From Pycnococcus provasolii (lineage: Eukaryota; Chlorophyta; Pseudoscourfieldiophyceae; Pseudoscourfieldiales): a stretch of 64,000 bases of DNA. The stretch's first letter is position 1. Each line of letters begins with the position of its first letter. The stretch spans positions 806,001 to 870,000 of the forward strand of contig CP150547.1 of NCBI GenBank assembly GCA_049487715.1, given 5' to 3'. The notes under the pieces are model-generated. The model did not search any database. It had not been told where the DNA came from and saw nothing but the letters and a program-made list of their open reading frames with translations. Shown in pieces: positions 46,301-54,779 of this stretch. Made by a program: the position numbers and the translations under genes.

Positions 46301-47536
46301 CATGGTAACGACGAGGACGAGGACTCTCCGGCGGGGAGTCCTCGTCTTAGAAGAGAGAAGAATCTAAGAAGGGAGGAGGAGCCGATGTCGGAAAGTGAGC
46401 ACACAAGACCGTACGTGTTTGCATACAAACATAAATTTGGCCAATACCTCGAAAAGGCAGACAGCGATCAAAAAACTGGGCTGTGGGAAGAGGTTCGAAA
46501 GGCGCTCATCATTGGACGAGTTTCCCTGGAACAACTTTGCGTCAATGCACCTCTCACAGACCAGGAGGCGAGATCGATGGCAAGAGCGATGCCCGGTGCG
46601 TCGAGGCAGAGCAGGGCAATGGTAAGTGCCCGCGGCGAATCTGCCTTTTCCTCTTACCTCAACCGCCCATCTTCGCAGGCACGCTCTGATTCTGTGCTTT
46701 CGTCCGTTGCTGCACCAAGCCGTCTATCTGGTGAGCTCGATCGTGACGATGTGAAAGATGCTCGTCCAGAGACTCTGGACGAGTCTCGACCAAAAACGCC
46801 CATGGAGAGTATCCCAGACGTCGAGGCGGCACACGACGAGGCGACTTCGATTTTAATCAACATTGGCTCCCGCAGAAATGTTGCGCGATCCGCGAGCAGC
46901 CTTCTGCACGTATACAACTGGCTCATGAACATGCTTGCGGCACGCGCGTGGGTGATGAAGAAGGAAAACCTCATCAGAATGGGCGACGGCACGGACTACA
47001 CATTAAAGGAGGATGAGCAGACATCCGGTCATGGTGACGAGCTGAGTCTTGTTGACATCTTGGAGGGCATGAACGCGAACAAGCGTGTCAAGCGTAAGCC
47101 GAAGCTGGAGGAGCTGGAGAGGAAGCTTGGTGAATATGGAATTGGTGGCTCGCCTTCTCGATTGCCTGGGGCAAGTGAACCTAAGGATGCACCTGAGTCG
47201 CCGACGAAGTTGTCAGGTGTGAGCTTTGGGAACCTCGCCATGGGTATGCTGAGCGCCGTGAAAAAGCGTATGCACAGGCGAGCCCATTCGCAGGAACCTT
47301 TGGACGATTCTCAACATTCTCTAGCGAACTACATTGAGGACGATGACGCCGGCGCGAGAGCAGGGAAAGACCCTGTGGCGAAAGCCGCCCTTGCTCGCAT
47401 GCCAAGCGGCGTGAAGCTCCACGAGGGCTTTTTTAAAGGCAACCCCAAGCGCAAGTTGCGCCTCATGTCGCGCGGCGGCGCCTCGCTATCGACAACAAGG
47501 TTAACAAAGCTTGGGCTTAAGGATAGCTATTTGTAA
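43376..47536 (+). CDS. Large protein of unknown function (1386 aa)
   Basis: An uninterrupted 1386-residue frame with ordinary amino-acid composition, so very likely a real gene, but no family is recognised. Residues 1-490 are low-complexity and Pro/Ser/Ala-rich. They contain two related segments, YAALSPSPNALLRA (about 43955) and YAAYSPSPNALVRA (about 44185), each followed by an acidic/Ala stretch, suggesting an internal duplication of a linear motif. Residues about 500-620 are helical and probably coiled coil (YVRRLEEKLGDLERLIAISG; VVQIREELANLQTRTTYLES). The central and C-terminal parts look folded (DPWLEVALRTCRNAEERSEE; LALNLSIIVYRAQLAAAKE-like helices) and the tail is basic (GNPKRKLRLMSRGG). 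No signal or membrane helix is seen. The stop codon overlaps a TGTAA. Confidence 0.8.
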   Translation: MSDQAEVPHTPGVPVSAEGDALPLVAEDSANVLSEDKPSSRPASRARRRPVSRQAVEETEQTGTGAQDDIKNATLDDKTTTPTTTTPNAEGAEKDGYETQEVEHTPAAAAIAADDSESSPDAVQRTVSLPQLVQQHGQGEESPRTQYTGSPIVLFRADLHRRELNEAVPQSPLDDAEALENMRSAVRTAEARYTYAALSPSPNALLRARTRASEVAEAMHTPTGRAASAIDAAVEAATSAVARSRLSRGGLNPAGPTGEMQKPPGSAPALHVYAAYSPSPNALVRASGGVAELPEAARSPVTFAREYAAAASPTLPPLWQVSTAPPDWSYVPKHRKKRLQALRGLPGTAEARKVDDGGSTSRRTPRVQQTSPDVPPPTAASNSGWSPAPGWVSVHLTIGNERRPIAVAEAELPTSARSLPTPRRLPSMTDDGENAPEMPQTAVSMPESRKPPLHIGLRGGNPAIRDAMLIATSVAERTATERAEKAKPILWAPKYFHGYVRRLEEKLGDLERLIAISGIESMNAHQLKELKESVPKLQYELDFYHDRSLALDSAVAMIHMRWRHERIRRIVNDAGQKLRILQLKGRAKDVVQIREELANLQTRTTYLESIGMTSYAELERCMLSKVPPMMDSDSVGAAAWDHHTLTQDLAPMIDLLAASLGEGSSVLLALVPGTPVEAIDLDSNYESTSPKKVFKEKPIYEMTPEEILVSKYKLQPLNVSSYRTSLKSLTQSPLLPEIPGGEEHVQEFGESINMEVDSLCFSAHNTMHEQFKHVNVAEAENADLDPWLEVALRTCRNAEERSEEIAQSRECNFFAVPLCSLIGKRDGPTPPPQDYDTKNTRKSFGVLGVDTSRCKYGTTRLSEGQKDTIRKVALNLSIIVYRAQLAAAKELKQFAVAQHNMRVKDQQSTAALMELIAQARVMREQLQMRLSTASSRSMLRELKDYTIPPRFAVEVLLATLCVTCVQIPQIENVPMHGNDEDEDSPAGSPRLRREKNLRREEEPMSESEHTRPYVFAYKHKFGQYLEKADSDQKTGLWEEVRKALIIGRVSLEQLCVNAPLTDQEARSMARAMPGASRQSRAMVSARGESAFSSYLNRPSSQARSDSVLSSVAAPSRLSGELDRDDVKDARPETLDESRPKTPMESIPDVEAAHDEATSILINIGSRRNVARSASSLLHVYNWLMNMLAARAWVMKKENLIRMGDGTDYTLKEDEQTSGHGDELSLVDILEGMNANKRVKRKPKLEELERKLGEYGIGGSPSRLPGASEPKDAPESPTKLSGVSFGNLAMGMLSAVKKRMHRRAHSQEPLDDSQHSLANYIEDDDAGARAGKDPVAKAALARMPSGVKLHEGFFKGNPKRKLRLMSRGGASLSTTRLTKLGLKDSYL

Positions 47537-47792
47537 ATTGCAACAACCTTTGATTATTGAAGGTGATTTTTCATCTCACTCAACAACAAGTCTTTTACCT
47601 TTTGATTGTGCACTAAGGTAACTTAACCGTATTTCGTCACCTCAGCCACTTCCTTAACCCCCAATTTTAACGTTTTTCATTTCCCAAAGACCAACCCCGA
47701 AAAACTAACTTCCATCCAGGCCTATTTGCCTATTATTTTCCTCCGTTGCGCCGCCGCCAACATCCTCCACTGCGTTCCCTGCGTTCCCTGCG

Positions 47793-49235
47793 ATGCCCCC
47801 CGCCGACGTTGACGACTCTCCTCCTCCGCTCGGCGCGATGGCGGACGCGCAACGCAAGCGCACGTTCGCGCTCTTCGCAGACGCCGCCGCGATGCCCCCG
47901 CCCGACGCGCTCTCCATGCGCGCGCGAATCGAGTACAAGCTGCGCTCGGAGTACAAACTCGTGCGCCACATGGTCCCTGCGTCGTCGGCGGCGCAACCGG
48001 CACCCGCAAAAGCGTCCAGCGGCGCGGACGCCCCTTTTGCTGTGCAGAAAGAAAAAGGCGCTCACGCCGCTGCAGTGCCAGAGGCGACCGCCGCCACAGG
48101 GGCTGATATGGGTGCGCTGGCGCTGGCGAACGTTCCGACATTGCCGCAGCACGAGGTTCAGCGCAGGCTCAACGCACAGAGCCAGTATCCACGACCCACG
48201 TGGCACGCTCCGTGGACGCTATACCGCGTTGTGAGTGGGCACATGGGGTGGGTTCGCAGCATTGCATTCGACCCAGCCAACGAGTGGTTCTGCACAGGTG
48301 CCGCGGACCGCACCATCAAGTTATGGGATCTCGCCTCCGGAACGCTGAAGCTGACGCTCACCGGGCACACCGAGCAGGTTACCGGTCTCGCCGTGTCACC
48401 GCGGTCTCCGTACTTATTTAGTGCTGGCATTGACAAGTCGGTCAAGTGCTGGGACCTAGAGTACAACAAGGTGATTCGCAGCTATCACGGCCACCTGAGC
48501 GGTGTGTACTCCCTCGCACTGCACCCAAGCCTCGAAATCCTCTTCACCGGCGGACGCGATAGCTGCACGCGCGTGTGGGACATCAGAACGCGCGCACAGG
48601 TGCATGTGCTTTCCGGGCACAGCAACACGGTTGTTAGCCTCGCGACACAGAAGGTGGACCCCCAAATCATAAGTGGCTCGCAGGACAGCCAGATCAAGCT
48701 GTGGGATCTTGCCGCGGGTAAGACGATGTCCACGCTCACGTACCACAAGAAGGGCGTGAGAGCGCTTCAGATGCACCCTCGCGAGTTCTGCTTCTCGGCA
48801 TGCTCTGCGGATGCCGTCAAAAAGTACAAGTTACCTCATGGCGAATTTCTCATGAATATGGGGCTCACGGCGAACGGCTCGATGCCGCTCGTCTGCGGCA
48901 CCGCCGTTGGCAGCGCCGGAAGCCCCGCAGGAATCGCGAACTTCAGCGCGCTGAACGACGAGGATGTGATGGTCACTGGAAACGAAGAGGGCATTCTTTG
49001 TTTCTTTGACTGGAGAAGCGGCCACCGATTTCAGGACATCAAGTCGCCGCTGCAGCCTGGCAGCCTCGAAAGCGAGAGTGCCATTTACTGTGGCAAGTTT
49101 GACGGCACTGGCACAAGGCTGATCGTGGGCGCTGCGGACAAGACGCTGCGCTTCTACAAGGAGGATCCTACGGCGACTCCTAGTACTCACCCACTCGAGT
49201 ACAGGCCACCGAGGGATAGAACTCGTCGGTACTGA
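47793..49235 (+). CDS. PRL1: Pleiotropic regulatory locus 1 (PRL1/PLRG1/Prp46), WD40
   Basis: 480 residues from the ATG at 47793. After a divergent N-terminus the seven-bladed propeller begins with [20 protein letters not shown] and proceeds through [76 protein letters not shown] and the long last blade with [16 protein letters not shown]. The order and these sequences are diagnostic of PRL1. It is a subunit of the NineTeen/Prp19 complex, needed for spliceosome activation; in plants it also affects sugar and defence signalling. It converges on the RAMA-OTU gene. Confidence 0.95.
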   Translation: MPPADVDDSPPPLGAMADAQRKRTFALFADAAAMPPPDALSMRARIEYKLRSEYKLVRHMVPASSAAQPAPAKASSGADAPFAVQKEKGAHAAAVPEATAATGADMGALALANVPTLPQHEVQRRLNAQSQYPRPTWHAPWTLYRVVSGHMGWVRSIAFDPANEWFCTGAADRTIKLWDLASGTLKLTLTGHTEQVTGLAVSPRSPYLFSAGIDKSVKCWDLEYNKVIRSYHGHLSGVYSLALHPSLEILFTGGRDSCTRVWDIRTRAQVHVLSGHSNTVVSLATQKVDPQIISGSQDSQIKLWDLAAGKTMSTLTYHKKGVRALQMHPREFCFSACSADAVKKYKLPHGEFLMNMGLTANGSMPLVCGTAVGSAGSPAGIANFSALNDEDVMVTGNEEGILCFFDWRSGHRFQDIKSPLQPGSLESESAIYCGKFDGTGTRLIVGAADKTLRFYKEDPTATPSTHPLEYRPPRDRTRRY

Positions 49236-49297
49236 AGTGACAACGGAACAATTGATTGTAATGATAGAAGTAAGTTTCAACACAACAAATAAAGCGT

Positions 49298-50713
49298 TTA
49301 AGCGCCCGCTGCAGCGGCTGGTTCGCTCGAGGGGTACACGGAATTGTAGTGCGTGTCGACGAACAATGAAAGGCGCAGAGTTTGTTCTTCGGGCATCTTG
49401 GGCACCTCTGGTGTCAACTCGATGAAGAATTTCTCGCTGTAGCTCGTGATCACGCTGATGTTGACTCCGTATGCATCGCTTGCCGCCTGCAGCGTTACGC
49501 CATCTCCCCACTCTTTGTCCATCTGCATTCTCGTCACGTACACGTCGTAGTTGCCGTCGACGAAGGGCTCGTACCTTTCGCGGTTGCTAGAAAGCTCCTG
49601 AACAACTTTTTGTCGCACTTCGGCGTGCACGCTCTCTTTGGAATAGAGCTGGTCTGCGAGAGCTCTGAATTGGCAGTTTCCGTCAGAAGCCATCTCCTTT
49701 TCCACAAGCTTGCACTGCTCTAGCCGTGAGTCGAGCAGCGCCCTTGCCATGTCCACGTCTTCGTCGCAGTCACCGACGTTGCTGACGACTGCCGCCGCGC
49801 GGCGGAGATGTGCACGGTCAACGGCAGGCTGCACGGGCTGTGCAGGCTGTGTGGGCACCGGCGGCCTTTTGTTGGCGTTTTGCTTGCTGATCTGCTGCTT
49901 GGTTGCTGCTTTCGCTGCCACAGCCCTTTCCGCCTCAGCAACTGCGTCCCTTACCGCGTTGGCGACGTCACCCGCTCCCTCCTGCGCCTTCTTCTTGATG
50001 TCGCCGAGCGTCACGCCGTCGTATGTGACCGATCCCCACCCGTCGTCCGCGCGTCGTGTTGGGTTGTGCATTCGTTTGCAGTAAAGGCTGAATGCGCTCG
50101 GCGACTCGAACGTGATTTCCTGAAAACGGATGCGTCCGTCCTGCAGAAGCTCCGCCTTGTGCGTGTGTCCGTGGCACTTCACGGAGAGCTTGTCCACGCC
50201 TGGCGTGAGTGCACCGGCATCAACGAGCATTCCAAGCGTGACTGTCGCCCTGCTCTTTTGTCCACCACCACCGGCATTACCACCTTGAGGTTGGGTTTTC
50301 CCCGCGGGCGGCGGCGGCGGCGGCGTTTTCTCTTGAATGGTCTTTTCATCGTCTTCCGTCAAGTCCGCGTCGTCCCCTTCAACGGAACGGCCTTGGCCAG
50401 CCTTATTTTCCTTGTTCGCATCTTCTGAGCACGGCGGCACTCCCTGCGATTTCGTCGCGACCTTTGAAGCCTTCTTCCTTCTTGCGGAAGAAGAACTACC
50501 AGCCGAGCGAGCCTTCGTTTTCGAACCAGCCTTGCGTTTTGCGCGACGTTTCGAGCCTCCATACGAAGAGTCCGAGGAGTCATCATCGAGGGCACCGGCA
50601 TCGTCAAGGAAGTCAGCACGACCGTACCCGAACCCGTGTGTTGTGCCCATGTGCGTATTTTCGTACTCCAAGGCGAGCATGCGCGCTATCGCCGCGTCGT
50701 CCGAGACGTCCAT
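49298..50713 (-). CDS. OTU-type deubiquitinase fused to a RAMA domain
   Basis: 471 residues from the ATG at 50713. The OTU peptidase spans about 334-462, with the catalytic triad in ASDGNCQFRALADQL (Asp344, Cys347) and THYNSVYP (His455), and the usual central segment DGVTLQAASDAYGVNISVIT. Upstream, residues about 156-242 fit a RAMA domain: VTLGMLVDAGALTPG, a Cys/His-containing strand pair, DGRIRFQEITFESPSAFSLY, and DDGWGSVTYDG. RAMA domains are found with DNA methylases and in the JAB-domain deubiquitinase MPND, where N6-methyladenine binding has been proposed. A basic Ser/Lys-rich N-terminus suggests the nucleus. The pairing of a DNA-mark reader module with ubiquitin removal implies chromatin-directed deubiquitination; this is inference. 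Confidence 0.82.
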   Translation of the reverse strand: MDVSDDAAIARMLALEYENTHMGTTHGFGYGRADFLDDAGALDDDSSDSSYGGSKRRAKRKAGSKTKARSAGSSSSARRKKASKVATKSQGVPPCSEDANKENKAGQGRSVEGDDADLTEDDEKTIQEKTPPPPPPAGKTQPQGGNAGGGGQKSRATVTLGMLVDAGALTPGVDKLSVKCHGHTHKAELLQDGRIRFQEITFESPSAFSLYCKRMHNPTRRADDGWGSVTYDGVTLGDIKKKAQEGAGDVANAVRDAVAEAERAVAAKAATKQQISKQNANKRPPVPTQPAQPVQPAVDRAHLRRAAAVVSNVGDCDEDVDMARALLDSRLEQCKLVEKEMASDGNCQFRALADQLYSKESVHAEVRQKVVQELSSNRERYEPFVDGNYDVYVTRMQMDKEWGDGVTLQAASDAYGVNISVITSYSEKFFIELTPEVPKMPEEQTLRLSLFVDTHYNSVYPSSEPAAAAGA

Positions 50714-51021
50714 GGCCGTTGGGAAGGCGGAAAAGGAAAATGCAGGACGACAGACAGGTGGTTTGAAAATAAAATAAAGCCAAGGGAAGCGGGGGAATCG
50801 GATTAGGGGTTGGGGTGGGAAGGAGGGGAGGTTCCACCAAGGGCATATGATTCGGGGTTAGCCAGATTCGCTGCTCATCAGGCCTTGACGGACGGATCCC
50901 TTTTGGTTTCAGGCTTCCTACCTTTAGGTTGCGTTTTGTGTATAGGTATTTGGGATGGCGTTGCTGTGTACTGTGCTGTACTGGTTGTGCTTTATGTTTT
51001 TAGTGTACATCCTGTCGGTAG
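50714..51021. other. 308-bp gene-free stretch
   Basis: This lies between the RAMA-OTU start and the end of the PAPA-1 gene. It is G/T-rich on the plus strand around 50800-51010. No gene or structured repeat is visible. Confidence 0.5.
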
Positions 51022-51672
51022 TTAGTTACTCGTCTTTTTAGTCCCAACGAACGAAGCGCACTGACCGTACGCCCACAACGCGCCTCCGCCGCCGTCACCA
51101 GACCCCGTCGCCAGCATACGCGTGCCGTCCGCGCGCTGACGCAAACGCACGTACCCAGGCGCGAGCGCGCCGTCCAGCACGCGACGCTTGCGACGCTCCT
51201 CCGCCTCCGCCTCCGCGAGCTCGCGCTTCCTGCGTATGGAACTGTCCCCTGACATGATTTTGGCAATGGCGGACGCGTTCGCCTCACGCTTCTTCTGTAT
51301 TGCCTGCTCTCTCCTCCTCGCCGCCGCCTCCAGCTTTCGACTTTTCCGCTCATCCGCCGCGTTGTTATCGTCGTCGTCGTCGTCAATATCGCCCGCCAGC
51401 GGATCCTCCTCCTCCTCGTCTTCTTCGTCATCTACCAGCACCTCGTCATCGTCATCCACCAGTTCCTCCTCCTCCTCCTCAAGCTCCTCCTCGTCGTCCG
51501 CCGTCGTTGCGAGTCCGGAGTCTCCCGCGGAGCGCACATCGGAGAGCGACCCCACCGCAGGGACGGCAGGGTCTCCTCGAGCTCGAGCTCCTGCTGTGGT
51601 TGGCGCTGTGGTAGCTGCTGTGGAAGGAGGAGTTTTCTTGCCCCCAAGGCTGAATCGCACGGTGCGCGGCAT
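51022..51672 (-). CDS. INO80 complex subunit B-like (PAPA-1 domain) protein
   Basis: 216 residues from the ATG at 51672 (MPRTVRFSLGG). A long Asp/Glu-rich region (about residues 55-105) precedes the PAPA-1-like region: RKLEAAARRREQAIQKKREA, then AIAKIMSG, then IRRKRELAEAEAEERRKRR, the pattern of Ies2/INO80B. The family binds nucleosomes as part of the INO80 chromatin remodeller and stimulates its ATPase. The C-terminal zinc-finger HIT seen in animal INO80B is absent. It is divergent from the small basic protein gene, 250 bp apart. Confidence 0.72.
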   Translation of the reverse strand: MPRTVRFSLGGKKTPPSTAATTAPTTAGARARGDPAVPAVGSLSDVRSAGDSGLATTADDEEELEEEEEELVDDDDEVLVDDEEDEEEEDPLAGDIDDDDDDNNAADERKSRKLEAAARRREQAIQKKREANASAIAKIMSGDSSIRRKRELAEAEAEERRKRRVLDGALAPGYVRLRQRADGTRMLATGSGDGGGGALWAYGQCASFVGTKKTSN

Positions 51673-51922
51673 CGGGAGCAACAAACGTCAAGAAAGAACG
51701 AAGAAAAGCGGAATGGAGCACGGCCGCCAAAGCCCTTGGCAGGTGTCTGGGGTTGGGGCACCTGCTCCTCGTAATAAAACCCCGAAACCCAACCTGGCAC
51801 GATTTCTTCCTAAAGTTTGTTCTTGGTTTCGGCCGCCATTCTCCCTCCAGCCCTCTTTAAGCTTTACTCCAGCTCGTCATTTGCAACAACACAGTCATAG
51901 CAAAATATAGTTGGGGTAAGTT

Positions 51923-52207
51923 ATGGCGAAGCAGGCGAAACGCGTGCGTGACGCGGCGGCGAGAGAAGTTGACTTGAAGCAAGAACGCGAGAGGGAGGAA
52001 AAGGCGAAAGCCAAGGCGGCAGCCAGGAAGGAAAAGATGGCCAAGGCGATGGATGCGAGCGGTGGTGTCGTCAAAAAGAAAAAGAAGGGCATCAAAATTA
52101 AGAAAAACGTCGTCGTGCGAGGAATCAAGGTGAGAGACAGCGCATCGAAGAAGGAGGCACTGCGGAGACTTCAAGAAGAACAACTGAAAAAAATGGACTT
52201 CGACTGA
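51923..52207 (+). CDS. Small highly basic protein (94 aa), unassigned
   Basis: MAKQAKRVRDAAAREVDLKQ begins a Lys/Ala/Glu-rich helix, followed by VKKKKKGIKIKKNVVVRGIK, and an amphipathic C-terminal helix (KKEALRRLQEEQLKKMDFD). The composition and Lys clusters suggest a nucleolar or RNA-binding protein. I do not recognise the family with confidence. Confidence 0.7.
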   Translation: MAKQAKRVRDAAAREVDLKQEREREEKAKAKAAARKEKMAKAMDASGGVVKKKKKGIKIKKNVVVRGIKVRDSASKKEALRRLQEEQLKKMDFD

Positions 52208-52318
52208 GTGAGTTGGTTTGATGTAGTTGCTACGTACGGTAAAGGAAAAAAATTGAGAGAATTGTAACACATATGACACGACCATACAAACGCACCCACG
52301 CCATTCTGTTTCGTTCTT

Positions 52319-53110
52319 TTAGTCATCTTTCATATCACCGTGCGCCCACATCGGCTTGGGCGTGTTCTCCGCACTGCCTGAACCTCCGACGCCACCGGTA
52401 ACGCTGCGCATCTTCCGCTCAAGCGCGTTGTTTTCGTCGCACACGCGGTCGTATTCGCGCTCGAGTCCCTCCGCCTGCTTCCTCAAAGCTTCCATGCTCG
52501 CCTCGGCAGCTGCCTTTGCTTTCGCCTCGTCCTCGAGCATGCGCTTCATCTTTGCAAGCTGCGAGACAAGCTCGCCGTGCTGCTTGCGCAGGGGCTTGAG
52601 CTCAGAATCTGCGTTGTCGTCCTTCCCTCCGGTGGTGGTGTTTGCGCTCGTCGTGGCGGCGTTGTCGACTTGCCTGAGGTACTCTGCTCGCATGCCCTCA
52701 GCCTGCTTTTTGAGCACGTTCAGGCTGAGTTTGGTTTTCTCATTCTGCACGATGCACTCGCTGAGCTGTCTGACGAGAGCCATGATGAGCAGGCAGCACC
52801 CGGCGAGCACGCACGACAGCTGGGCGAGGCACATCCTTGACTCCGAAACGGGGTGCGGCACGTTTGGTCCGTGCACGGATCTCACGGCGTCGAGCTTGTT
52901 TCCAAAGCTGCGCAGTTCCCATGCGGAGATTCCGAAGAGCGCGAAGAGCACCGCTCCGATTGTGTATGAGACGACGACGCCGGAGGGTGTTCGCAGCACG
53001 CCGCATATGGACGTGCCAATTTTCTGGACGGACGGCACGGGGCATATGAGGAGGCAGGCGACGGCCGCCTCGAGCGCTAGTAGCAGCACGAGCGTGATGA
53101 GCAGCGCCAT
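52319..53110 (-). CDS. BAP31-family ER membrane protein
   Basis: 263 residues from the ATG at 53110. Three hydrophobic segments fill the first half (LLITLVLLLALEAAVACLLI; VVVSYTIGAVLFALFGISAW; LSCVLAGCCLLIMALVRQL), followed by the family region ECIVQNEKTKLSLNVLKKQA and a long cytosolic coiled coil (KKQAEGMRAEY ... ALERKM). This layout is that of BAP31/Yet proteins, ER export and quality-control factors. The tail GDMKDD lacks the classic KKXX retrieval signal. Confidence 0.85.
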   Translation of the reverse strand: MALLITLVLLLALEAAVACLLICPVPSVQKIGTSICGVLRTPSGVVVSYTIGAVLFALFGISAWELRSFGNKLDAVRSVHGPNVPHPVSESRMCLAQLSCVLAGCCLLIMALVRQLSECIVQNEKTKLSLNVLKKQAEGMRAEYLRQVDNAATTSANTTTGGKDDNADSELKPLRKQHGELVSQLAKMKRMLEDEAKAKAAAEASMEALRKQAEGLEREYDRVCDENNALERKMRSVTGGVGGSGSAENTPKPMWAHGDMKDD

Positions 53111-53423
53111 ACCTACCCTAGACTAACCGAGGAAGGGAGTTAGGCTCAAAGGGCCAAGAGGACGAGAAGGGAAGGGACGCGGGAAGGGAAGGGAAGGGAA
53201 CACGCCGAGCCCTAACCCTAACCCTAACCCTAATCCTAACCCTAACCCTAACCCGAATGCTTTTTTGCTGTGAGATTAGCCATACCCTAGGAGTAGATTT
53301 GCCCTCGCTGGTTGCTGCTATTCATAACCTTAGACTAGATATTTGGTCGGCCGCCCCACTCCGGCACTCCCCAGACCACACAAGTAGGTTCCAAGTCGTG
53401 TACTGATCACAGCACTCTTCACG
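53111..53423. promoter_or_regulatory. Divergent promoter with CCCTAA array
   Basis: This 313-bp region lies between the BAP31 start (minus) and the plastid DUF gene start (plus). It contains the CCCTAA array at 53210-53255 and a gaagg-rich stretch just before it. No gene is visible. Confidence 0.65.
53210..53255 (+). repeat. CCCTAA (telomere-type) repeat array
   Basis: Seven units, one of them changed to CCTAAT, in the same orientation as the other arrays. It lies 100 bp from the BAP31 start codon and 169 bp from the next gene's start. Confidence 0.9.
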
Positions 53424-54000
53424 ATGCTCTCCTCGCGCGCGTCACGACCACTCTCTCTTGCTCGCTTCGGTGCTCGCGCGTCTCACAAAAGCACATCTCG
53501 ACATGCGACGACTGTATTGGCTAAGGCCATTCAGCTCGGATCCGCGAAAATACCCGCTGACGTCGACGCCAACAAAGTCATCGACGGGGTGTACGCATGG
53601 ACGAGCGGAGTGACGACGGACGGCGCGAACCTGCCACTAGCGCTGCCGCTCAAGGTGGACCGAATCAGCGAGTCGAGCATGAAACTGAGCTTCAGTAAGC
53701 CTACCTCTATACCCAGCCACGGCGCACAAACAAAAGTCACTAACAACCTAACACATATAAATAAAAACAGTCACCAAAGCACCGTCGGCGAACGAGTTTG
53801 GGAGTGCCGCTGATGTCGACGTCACCGTGGAACAGACCGACGCCGGAGAAAACTACCTCGTCCTGCGATTCGAAAAAGGAATCTTCTGCCCCCCCGAGAT
53901 GACAACGGAGGCGGCACTCGAGGCGTGCATTGATTGCAAGACGCTCATGAGCAGCATGCCGACGGTAATCAAGAAGGCTGTGGCAAACGCGCGCTTGTGA
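53424..54000 (+). CDS. Plastid-targeted small protein (possible DUF7148), two exons
   Basis: Exons 53424-53694 and 53771-54000, with a 76-nt intron (donor gtaagc, acceptor aacag). The spliced product is 166 residues: a Ser/Arg-rich leader, then AIQLGSAKIPADVDANKVID, NLPLALPLKVDRISESSMKL, an intron-spanning FITKAPSANEFG, and a C-terminal half with ENYLVLRFEKGIFCPPEM. The segment before the intron resembles an uncharacterised chloroplast family in plants (DUF7148, from memory, tentative). Without splicing the frame ends in nonsense sequence, so the intron is well supported by phase. Confidence 0.75.
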
Positions 54001-54397
54001 TTCTTGAAAGAAAAAAACAACAAGCAACAAAATAAAGATAAACATAACATAAAATCAAAAATATAACCAAAAATCAATAGAAGAAGTCACGACGAGTGAT
54101 TCCACAACCGACACGAGACAAGATGTGTAATAAATCCAATCCGTCCATTCTTGACACCACCACCACCATGGGTTGATATGCCTGTGATATGCCCTTGCCA
54201 CCACCACATTTGGGGGATTAGAAAAAAAAAAACAAATCATCAAAACTCAATTGGGGCCCCGAAGTGATTTGAGGTACCCGTAAGGCCTTAACAAACGGCG
54301 CCTTAAATGTTACCTCCCCTTTCCCATTCCCATCGCATCGCATCGCACCAGCCATCGGCTTGAAGCGTGTACACGTGCGTGCGTGCGTCACACTCAC
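54001..54397. other. 397-bp gene-free stretch
   Basis: This lies between the DUF-type gene's stop and the GT29 start. It is A/T- and CA-rich, with a short catcgcatcgcatcgcacc repeat near 54333. No gene is visible. Confidence 0.5.
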
Positions 54398-54743
54398 ATG
54401 GTGCACCTGGCGTTCGGCGAGTACCGGCCCACGCTCCCAGGCCTGCTCGGCATCGTCCTGCTGTGCGGCGCGTGCGGCCACCTGCCGTCTATCCTCGACT
54501 TCTCGCACGGAACCGTCGCGCTCAGACCGCGCGCGGCGTCGTCGGGGTCCGTGCTCGTCGAGCGAAGTTTCATCACGTTCATCAACCAGACGGTGGACGC
54601 CGCGTCGAAGCTCGAGGGGTCGGCTTTGTTACGAGCAGTCACAGGCGCCTCACCAATAGAACAGCTCGATGACGCTGGACGCATTGCCCTGGCTGCTTCT
54701 GCAGATGATGGCAGCGAAGCTTTAGAAACAGCTCGCAACAGCA

Positions 54744-54779
<36 letters not shown>

